11,964 nt of DNA from Clostridiales bacterium (GTDB lineage Bacteria; Bacillota; Clostridia; Oscillospirales; Oscillospiraceae): NCBI GenBank assembly GCA_003533405.1, contig DQDL01000005.1, positions 1-11,964 on the forward strand, given 5' to 3'. This document shows, piece by piece, positions 6,986 through 11,964 of this stretch. The translations under genes and the position numbers were made by a program. The first letter of the stretch is position 1. Each line of letters opens with the position of its first letter. The notes below the pieces were generated by a model. It was not told where the DNA came from. It worked only from the letters and a program-made list of their open reading frames with translations, and did not search any database.

Positions 6986-7534
6986 ATGAATACAGAATCC
7001 CAGTACGAAAAAATGTATAACGACCTCGTTGCCGGTCTTGAAAAAATGCATCGGAGAAATGTCAAGAGAACGAGCTCGGCTCTGAAAAGCCTGCTCATTA
7101 TCCCGACCTTCTTTCTTATCATGCTGTTCATGACCCAAGGCTCAAAGACGATATTTCTCGTACTTTGGATAGCCTCGATGTTTGTTATAGCGGGTATACT
7201 CATCGTTATCGAGTATCAGGATTACCTGCTGCGGCAAATGTTCGCTCAAGTCGATATGGACGAGCCGGACTTTGAGCAGGCCGAGGAGCCGCTCCCGACC
7301 GAGGCCGACTCCAAGGACGAGGCTTTGGTGCTGGCAGAGCAGATCCGCCAGTCGATACAGCAGCGCTCCCCTGAGTTTGATGCCGTGACCGAAGAAACCG
7401 ACGGTAAAGCTCCTGCCCCCGACGCCGATGAAGCCCCTGCCGAGGAAATCACAGTCAACAAAGCCGAAGTCGAAGACGCTCCCGTTACCGAGAAAGCAGC
7501 CGTCCAAGAAAGTAAGGAAAAGACTACTGTCTGA
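6986..7534 (+). CDS. Small two-helix membrane protein with long acidic tail, between two YhgE genes
   Basis: I do not recognise a named family for this 182-residue protein. It has a basic N-terminal segment (to about 33, with HRRNVKR), two membrane helices (about 34-50 and 55-76) joined by a very short turn, and a tail of about 100 residues rich in Glu, Asp, Ala and Pro. By the positive-inside rule both ends would be cytoplasmic, so the protein is a hairpin anchoring a disordered acidic tail. CAGGAG lies nine bases before ATG 6986. It starts 27 bp after one YhgE-type gene and ends 40 bp before another, so co-transcription is very likely. It may be a scaffold or regulatory subunit of a complex formed by its neighbours (inference). 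Confidence 0.82.
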   Translation: MNTESQYEKMYNDLVAGLEKMHRRNVKRTSSALKSLLIIPTFFLIMLFMTQGSKTIFLVLWIASMFVIAGILIVIEYQDYLLRQMFAQVDMDEPDFEQAEEPLPTEADSKDEALVLAEQIRQSIQQRSPEFDAVTEETDGKAPAPDADEAPAEEITVNKAEVEDAPVTEKAAVQESKEKTTV

Positions 7535-7574
7535 GCAAGCACAACAAATCTACGGAAGAAACGATGTATTGAAT

Positions 7575-9599
7575 ATGAAGAATTTTAAAAGAACACCTTC
7601 TAATATTTCGGCCGTCATTCGCTCTGATATCAGGCGATTGAGCAGGAGTGTCGTCACCGTTATTTGTGTGTTTGGCCTCGCTCTTGTACCCTGCTTGTAC
7701 GCATGGTTCAATATCATGTCAAACTGGGATCCGTATACTCCAGACTCCACGCAGAACCTCAAGATTGCCGTTGCCTCCTCCGATGCGGGCACCGATTTTG
7801 TCGGGATGAAGCTCAATGTCGGCGATATAATCATCGATAAGCTCAAGGCAAACGACCAGATAAACTGGCAGTTCCCCGACTCCGTGCAGGGTGTTATGGA
7901 TGGCCTGTACGCCGGTGATTATTACGCAGGCCTCATTATTCCCGAGGATTTCAGTGCTTCCATTCTCGGCTTTACAGACGGTGAGATGGATCAGCCGGAG
8001 ATTATTTACTACGACAATCAGAAGATGAACGCCGTTGCTTCACGAATCACTGATAGAGCGCAGTCTCTTGTCCGTGATGAGATAAACAGCATTTTCGTTT
8101 CCACCATCGTTGACGAGCTTTCAAACTTCACATCCGTATTTAACGGCATGGGTCTGAGCGCAGAGGATGCGCTGCAATCGCTTGATACCAAGCTCGGCAA
8201 CATTAATTCCGACCTCAAGACCTATGCTGCGATAATGAACTCTATGGCGACCGTCACGAAGTCCGCCGCCACCGTCACCAGCATGACCAATGATCTGTTG
8301 CCCGATGTGACGGATATGCTTATCAACAGCAGAAAAACCATCGTCGACATTCAAGACAGGCTCACAAACAGCAAGCAGGATGTGGTCTATGCAGCAGACG
8401 CTATCCGCAACACCTCCGAGGAGATGCGAAACACCGTTGAGCGGCTCGATAACGCCGTTGACGGCGATCCCGCCGAGGCTGGAGGATCCTATATCGACTG
8501 GGACTCCGTGTTCGGCGAGGGCGGCATCACCGATTACGAGGGTGAGATACTCGATGACCTGTACTCGGATGTGAACAAGCAGCTGCACGAGAGCGTAATT
8601 GCATTTGACGATATAATTCAAAAGACCAACATCGACAAAAACCTTGTTTCTTCAATGACCACGCTTCAGGATTCGCTCAGAAATCTTGACACACTGCTGG
8701 CAAAGGTCGAGGGCGACATTGACGCTCAGTCGATGACCCTGCAGCAGTACACCGACGCTCTTAATTCCTGCACCGTCAGCATTGAAAGCACCGAGGATGT
8801 GCTCAACTACATGGTCAGCATGGTCTCTAACCTCCGGTCGAGCGTAAACGAGCTGCGAACGAGCGAGAGCTTCACGAAGCTTATAGATCTCCTCAAGGAC
8901 GATGTCGGCGGACTGGTCGAGTACCTTGCCTCCCCCGCTAACCTCGAAGTTGTCCGTGTGTACGCACTTGAAAACTTTGGTTCAGGCATGACACCGTTCT
9001 ACACGACTCTTGCTCTGTACGCAAGCGCACTGCTGAGTGTCAGCCTTATGCACACCCACATCAAGCGTAGAAGCGATATCCCGACACTCAGCACCACCGA
9101 GGCGTTCTTCGGCAGATACTTTGTGTTCTTCGCAATCGGCCAGTTCACGGCGCTCATCACCGTGCTCGGCAATCTCTTCTACATCGGCATCCAGTGTTAT
9201 GCTCCGTTCCAGTTCTGGCTGGCAGCCGCAATCACGAGCCTTGTGTTCACGCTGCTCAACTACGGTATGGTGTTTGCCTTCGGCAACATCGGCGAGGCCA
9301 TCGCAATTATCATACTTGTCATTCAGGTCGCTGGCTCCGGCGGCACCTACCCCTTGGAGATGCTCCCGAAGATATTCCAAGACCTATACAAGTTCATGCC
9401 GTTTAACTATGCAATGACCGCAATGCGTGAGACCATCGCCGGCAGCTACGGCAATGTATATCTCAAGAGCATTTTGATCCTGCTGCTGATGGCGGCGATA
9501 CTCATCCCGGTGTCGCTGATACTTGGCATCGCATTTAAGCCCCTGCTCAAGCACTTCAACGAAAGTAAATCAAAGACCAAGCTTATGCACTCAAACTAA
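7575..9599 (+). CDS. YhgE/Pip-family membrane protein 2
   Basis: This 674-residue protein is a second member of the YhgE/Pip family, clearly paralogous to the gene at 4445 but diverged. One N-terminal helix (about 25-47) ends in LYAWFNIMSNWDPY. The conserved IAVASSD and MDGLYAGDYYAGLIIPEDF segments follow. Residues about 150-465 are a helical region, shorter than in the first protein. The C-terminal membrane block (about 470-660) has five or so helices and contains GSGGTYPLEMLP. The frame is open upstream to 7428, but that part overlaps the previous gene and is low-complexity, so a start near 7575 is preferred. An in-frame TTG at 7569 lies 10 bases after GGAAG and is an alternative start. It is the last gene of the operon and is followed by a strong hairpin. 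It may form a heteromer with the first protein (inference). Confidence 0.9.
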   Translation: MKNFKRTPSNISAVIRSDIRRLSRSVVTVICVFGLALVPCLYAWFNIMSNWDPYTPDSTQNLKIAVASSDAGTDFVGMKLNVGDIIIDKLKANDQINWQFPDSVQGVMDGLYAGDYYAGLIIPEDFSASILGFTDGEMDQPEIIYYDNQKMNAVASRITDRAQSLVRDEINSIFVSTIVDELSNFTSVFNGMGLSAEDALQSLDTKLGNINSDLKTYAAIMNSMATVTKSAATVTSMTNDLLPDVTDMLINSRKTIVDIQDRLTNSKQDVVYAADAIRNTSEEMRNTVERLDNAVDGDPAEAGGSYIDWDSVFGEGGITDYEGEILDDLYSDVNKQLHESVIAFDDIIQKTNIDKNLVSSMTTLQDSLRNLDTLLAKVEGDIDAQSMTLQQYTDALNSCTVSIESTEDVLNYMVSMVSNLRSSVNELRTSESFTKLIDLLKDDVGGLVEYLASPANLEVVRVYALENFGSGMTPFYTTLALYASALLSVSLMHTHIKRRSDIPTLSTTEAFFGRYFVFFAIGQFTALITVLGNLFYIGIQCYAPFQFWLAAAITSLVFTLLNYGMVFAFGNIGEAIAIIILVIQVAGSGGTYPLEMLPKIFQDLYKFMPFNYAMTAMRETIAGSYGNVYLKSILILLLMAAILIPVSLILGIAFKPLLKHFNESKSKTKLMHSN

Positions 9600-9613
9600 T
9601 ACCAATCCAAAAC

Positions 9614-9639
9614 CGCCGCCCATTGGGCGGCGTATTTTT
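9614..9639. terminator. Terminator of the YhgE operon, usable in both directions
   Basis: CGCCGCCC (9614-9621) and GGGCGGCG (9625-9632) form an 8-bp GC-only stem with a 3-base loop, followed on the plus strand by a run of five T (9635-9639). On the minus strand it is followed by TTTT and can end the converging ligase transcript. Confidence 0.85.
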
Positions 9640-9646
9640 GCGTGTA

Positions 9647-11350
9647 TTAAACTTTCAGCTTTGCTGCCTCTTTTTCGAGTGCTCGGTAGTCGACCTTGCC
9701 GTTTGCCGACAGTGGCAAGGCGTTAATTTGCAGGAAGGACACGGGAATATACTTTTCCGGGAGCTCTGATTTGCAAAGCTCGACAAGCGTGTCAGTGAGT
9801 GCCTGAGCGCTGACTCCATTAGCCATGACAACAAATGCAACAGGCTTTTGTCCACGACCGTGCTCGACATCCGGTGCGCCGACAACACAGCAGGCGCTGA
9901 CGGCTTCGTGTTTTACAAGGACATTTTCCACGCTTGTGGGCGGCACTTTTATGCCGTCATAACGGACGATTAACCGCTTTAGTCTGCCAATGAGGTACAC
10001 ATTACCGTTTTCGTCGATATACCCCAAGTCGCCGCTATGCAGCCAAATCTCGCCATCGGGGTGACAACGCAATGCTTCTTTCGTTGCCTCTTCATCGCAA
10101 TAATAGCCTTTCATGACTGTAGTGCCGGATATGCATATCTCCCCTACCTCGCCATATTTCAACTCAGCATTTGCGTCATTGTCAAATATACATAAGTTGA
10201 CCTCTGGCAATGGTGTTCCGACGCTGCCGTAAACCATATTCCACGGTTGCTGCGTACAGGCGGCCGAGCAGCACTCCGTCATACCGTAGCCCTCTAAAAT
10301 CGGGTTCTTGCACCCCCCCTTTTGCAGAACTGCTTCTATATTTCTTTTTGTTGTTTCATCTAGCTTATCGCTACCACTTGCATTTGTAATTAGATATGAA
10401 TAGTCCGTCTGCTTATTAGAAAGCAAATTGCTCCAGTCGCCCGGGCCTGCAAATACATGGTTTGGTTTATACTTCTTCAGGTTTTTCGCAAACAGGTCGG
10501 GTCTGTATTCCGGCAAAAGTGTCACCGACATATCCATCGAAAATGGCATATGAAATGACAGGAAAGAATATGCCAAAAAAGGCGGCACTTGATTCATCAT
10601 AATATCGCCTTTGCTGTGCTTAAAGCCGATGCTGATATACTGATTGATAAGCGAGTTGACATTCATATTGGTTAACATAACGCCTTTTGGAGCACTCGTC
10701 GTTCCACTTGTATGGGCAATAAACGCAACTGCATCGGGGTCAGTGTGGGGTTGAGGAATCACATTGCTGCCGGTAAAGAAATCGCTCCACGATACTGCGC
10801 AGCCTGTGTACTTATACTTCGCTTGCTTTATTTTTGCAAACAATCGTAAATGGGAAGGTGCGGAATCCAACGGGGATGCTACTACTACCGTATGAATGTC
10901 GGTTGTATTTAGTACGGACAGTGTGTTTTCCGCAAACATGTCGCAGACCACTGCAACCTTTGCGTGTGACATTTCCAAATAACGCTGTAGGGTGTCGCCC
11001 TTTGAGCGGAGGTCTATCATGTCAGCGATCGCACCGATATAGTTTAGGGCATACAGGCAGTAAATGTTTTCGGGAATGTTGGGAAGTGCAATGGCAACAA
11101 TGTCGCCGGCTTTGACTCCAATGGCGGTAAACCCTGCCGCTGTCCGCTTTATGTTTTCAAGTAGTGTGCTGTATTTTATCTTTTTACCGAAGTAAACAAT
11201 GGCGGTATCATCCAAATACTCGCTTACCTTTTCCTCCAAATAAGAGTAAACGGTTAGCCTAGGAAACGGATAGTTCAGCGTCGCCTCGCTATAGTGCTTC
11301 ATCCAAGGCTTGTCGACAGACGGGTATCCTGACATTGTTTTCTCTCCCAT
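9647..11350 (-). CDS. Stand-alone acyl-adenylate-forming ligase (AMP-dependent synthetase / acyl-CoA ligase family)
   Basis: This 567-residue enzyme activates a carboxylic acid with ATP as an acyl-adenylate, then probably passes it to CoA or a carrier thiol. The whole ANL core is present: phosphate-binding motif HTSGTTSAPKG (213-223), GYGMTE (354-359), HSGDLGY (438-444, with Asp441), IGRLKR (454-459) and the C-terminal LSANGKVDYRAL with catalytic Lys552. No carrier, condensation or membrane domain is attached. The substrate cannot be read from the sequence; an aliphatic or aryl acid is possible. Two starts are plausible: ATG 11350 and ATG 11335, each 7-8 bases after its own GGGAG. The second begins MSGYPSVDKPW and may be the real one. 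No neighbour suggests a pathway. The leader (11351-11500) looks like an attenuator. Confidence 0.9.
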   Translation of the reverse strand: MGEKTMSGYPSVDKPWMKHYSEATLNYPFPRLTVYSYLEEKVSEYLDDTAIVYFGKKIKYSTLLENIKRTAAGFTAIGVKAGDIVAIALPNIPENIYCLYALNYIGAIADMIDLRSKGDTLQRYLEMSHAKVAVVCDMFAENTLSVLNTTDIHTVVVASPLDSAPSHLRLFAKIKQAKYKYTGCAVSWSDFFTGSNVIPQPHTDPDAVAFIAHTSGTTSAPKGVMLTNMNVNSLINQYISIGFKHSKGDIMMNQVPPFLAYSFLSFHMPFSMDMSVTLLPEYRPDLFAKNLKKYKPNHVFAGPGDWSNLLSNKQTDYSYLITNASGSDKLDETTKRNIEAVLQKGGCKNPILEGYGMTECCSAACTQQPWNMVYGSVGTPLPEVNLCIFDNDANAELKYGEVGEICISGTTVMKGYYCDEEATKEALRCHPDGEIWLHSGDLGYIDENGNVYLIGRLKRLIVRYDGIKVPPTSVENVLVKHEAVSACCVVGAPDVEHGRGQKPVAFVVMANGVSAQALTDTLVELCKSELPEKYIPVSFLQINALPLSANGKVDYRALEKEAAKLKV

Positions 11351-11368
11351 ATTTTTTCTCCCATATAT

Positions 11369-11396
11369 AAAAAAGTGCGGCTACCGAAGTAACCGC
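11369..11396 (-). terminator. Intrinsic terminator in the ligase leader (candidate attenuator)
   Basis: On the minus strand GCGGTTAC and GTAGCCGC form an 8-bp stem (one G-U pair) closed by a UUCG tetraloop, followed after two bases by six T (11374-11369). It lies between the predicted promoter (11501-11529) and the ligase ribosome binding site (11358-11362), so it must be passed by transcripts that express the ligase. The preceding gene already has its own terminator at 11548-11580. Confidence 0.7.
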
Positions 11397-11473
11397 AAAA
11401 ACCGAACTCCGATAGTCGCCAAACTTACCATATAAAATGTAGGCTCTTTATTAATGTCGATGTGAGCAAGCAT
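11381..11473 (-). CDS. Candidate 30-residue leader peptide of the ligase gene
   Basis: ATG at 11473 is preceded by TTGGAGAGTTTA, a good GGAG at six bases. The ORF reads MLAHIDINKEPTFYMVSLAT followed by IGVRFLRLLR and ends with TAG inside the 3' arm of the terminator hairpin. The last seven sense codons are three CGG Arg, three different Leu codons and one Phe. A ribosome reaching this end would cover the hairpin and could prevent termination. A partly complementary segment at 11413-11420 could pair with the 3' arm as an antiterminator, with one mismatch. Translation and function are inferred from position. The peptide may also simply be a short chance ORF. Confidence 0.45.
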   Translation of the reverse strand: MLAHIDINKEPTFYMVSLATIGVRFLRLLR

Positions 11474-11500
11474 TAAACTCTCCAAAAATTTGGCGATATC

Positions 11501-11529
11501 AGTATATCCTTTCAGCACAAAAATCACAA
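11501..11529 (-). promoter_or_regulatory. Promoter of the ligase leader
   Basis: On the minus strand TTGTGA (11524-11529) and TATACT (11501-11506) are separated by 17 bp, four and five of six consensus matches. Transcription would start near 11494, giving a leader of about 145 bases that contains the small ORF and the hairpin. Confidence 0.55.
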
Positions 11530-11547
11530 TACAAGTGTACAAAATAG

Positions 11548-11580
11548 ACAAGAAGCAGGCATAATTGACCTGCTTCTTGT
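11548..11580 (-). terminator. Terminator of the BadF/HgdC-type gene
   Basis: ACAAGAAGCAGG (11548-11559) and CCTGCTTCTTGT (11569-11580) form a perfect 12-bp stem with a 9-base loop, starting 24 bp after the stop codon. On the minus strand it is followed by CTATTTTG, a modest T-tract. Confidence 0.75.
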
Positions 11581-11603
11581 AGAGCAATATTGATTTTGAA
11601 TAA

Positions 11604-11964
11604 TTACTTCTTTGCAAGACCCTTCTGGCGCGCATACTCTGCTGCGCCGAGTGCGCCCATGAGCTGGGGGTCGGTCTTGAGGTTGACGACCTTCAGCTTC
11701 AGAACATGCTCGATTGCGTCCTTCAGGCCATCGTTCTTTGCACAGCCACCGGTCAGGGTGATGCTGTCGGTTGCGCCGGCCTTCTTTGCCATAACAAAGC
11801 AGCGCTTTGCAACTGCCATCTCGATACCTGCTGCGATCTCGTCCATGGGCTTGCCTTCGCCAACGAGTGTGATGACTTCCGACTCAGCGAAAACGGTGCA
11901 CTGTGCGGTGATGGGGATGACATTCTTTGCCTTGAGTGCCAGCTTCGAGAACTCGGGAAGAGTC
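11604..11964 (-). CDS. BadF/BadG/BcrA/BcrD-type ATPase, 2-hydroxyacyl-CoA dehydratase activase-like (C-terminal part)
   Basis: The frame is open from the right edge to TAA at 11604, leaving the last 119 residues; the N-terminus is outside. In this family (HgdC-type activases, usually about 260 residues) an ASKHA-fold homodimer carrying one [4Fe-4S] cluster uses ATP to push an electron into a 2-hydroxyacyl-CoA dehydratase. Visible signatures are ITAQCTVFAESEVI, whose Cys corresponds to a cluster ligand in known activases, then ITLTGGCAKNDGL (nucleotide-binding region) and the typical end DPQLMGALGAAEYAR. Some BadF homologues have other roles and larger fusions, so the substrate is open. No dehydratase subunit lies downstream in the window. 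Its own terminator follows. Confidence 0.88.
   Translation of the reverse strand, partial: TLPEFSKLALKAKNVIPITAQCTVFAESEVITLVGEGKPMDEIAAGIEMAVAKRCFVMAKKAGATDSITLTGGCAKNDGLKDAIEHVLKLKVVNLKTDPQLMGALGAAEYARQKGLAKK

Noticed and set aside
7428..7574. Upstream extension of the second YhgE frame
   Set aside because: It overlaps the end of the acidic-tail gene, translates to Lys/Pro/Ser low complexity and precedes the expected family N-terminus. ATG 7575 (or TTG 7569) is better.
8121..8621. 166-codon open frame on the minus strand
   Set aside because: It is a shadow of the second YhgE gene, with no independent coding evidence.
11369..11500. T-box or other riboswitch in the ligase leader
   Set aside because: The leader is only about 145 bases, and no T-box sequence or other recognised aptamer consensus is visible.
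11381..11635. Full 84-codon frame ending at the ligase leader hairpin
   Set aside because: Its upstream half runs through a perfect terminator hairpin and into the end of the BadF-type gene. Only the last 30 codons, with their own ribosome binding site, are kept as a leader-peptide candidate.
1..11964. CRISPR array, insertion sequence, tRNA or rRNA
   Set aside because: No regularly spaced long repeats, transposase-like proteins, terminal inverted repeats or conserved RNA-gene sequences were found on reading through.

Overview
The window looks like chromosomal DNA from an endospore-forming member of the Clostridia, perhaps a gut Oscillospiraceae-type organism (the family is an inference). The evidence is an alpha/beta-type small acid-soluble spore protein with a sigma-G-like promoter, strong purine-rich ribosome binding sites, LytTR regulators, a BspA/SLH-type surface protein and a 2-hydroxyacyl-CoA dehydratase activase fragment. 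No rRNA, tRNA, CRISPR array, transposase or phage gene was recognised.

Left part (1-3812): a surface-protein locus. A large secreted protein (signal peptide, SLH-like N-terminus, beta-rich middle, BspA-type leucine-rich repeats) runs off the left edge on the minus strand. Upstream on the same strand is a LytTR regulator whose receiver domain lacks the phospho-acceptor Asp. Divergent from it is a second LytTR regulator with an intact receiver. Two copies of a 21-bp-spaced direct repeat built on TGCATAATTTGCAA lie upstream of the surface-protein gene and between the two regulators, suggesting a small shared regulon. No sensor kinase is present in the window.

Middle (3813-4444): a bidirectional terminator, the SASP gene with its sigma-G-like promoter, then about 350 bp without a gene. 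That stretch holds several ACAA/TTGT inverted repeats and the promoters of the next operon.

Centre (4445-9639): a three-gene operon closed by a strong hairpin. It encodes two different YhgE/Pip-family membrane proteins, both with the LYAWFN N-terminal motif, a long extracytoplasmic region and a C-terminal ABC-2-like membrane block. Between them lies a small two-helix membrane protein with a long acidic cytoplasmic tail. The order suggests an envelope complex or exporter of unknown substrate.

Right part (9647-11964): a stand-alone acyl-adenylate-forming ligase on the minus strand. Its leader holds a promoter, a 30-codon ORF with a good Shine-Dalgarno and an Arg/Leu-rich C-terminus, and a UUCG-capped terminator that overlaps the end of that ORF. 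This is the layout of a transcription attenuator. At the right edge is the C-terminal part of a BadF/HgdC-type ATPase with its own terminator.

The most interesting signals are the shared LytTR-type operators with a phospho-dead paralogue, the ligase attenuator, and the YhgE / acidic membrane protein / YhgE operon.
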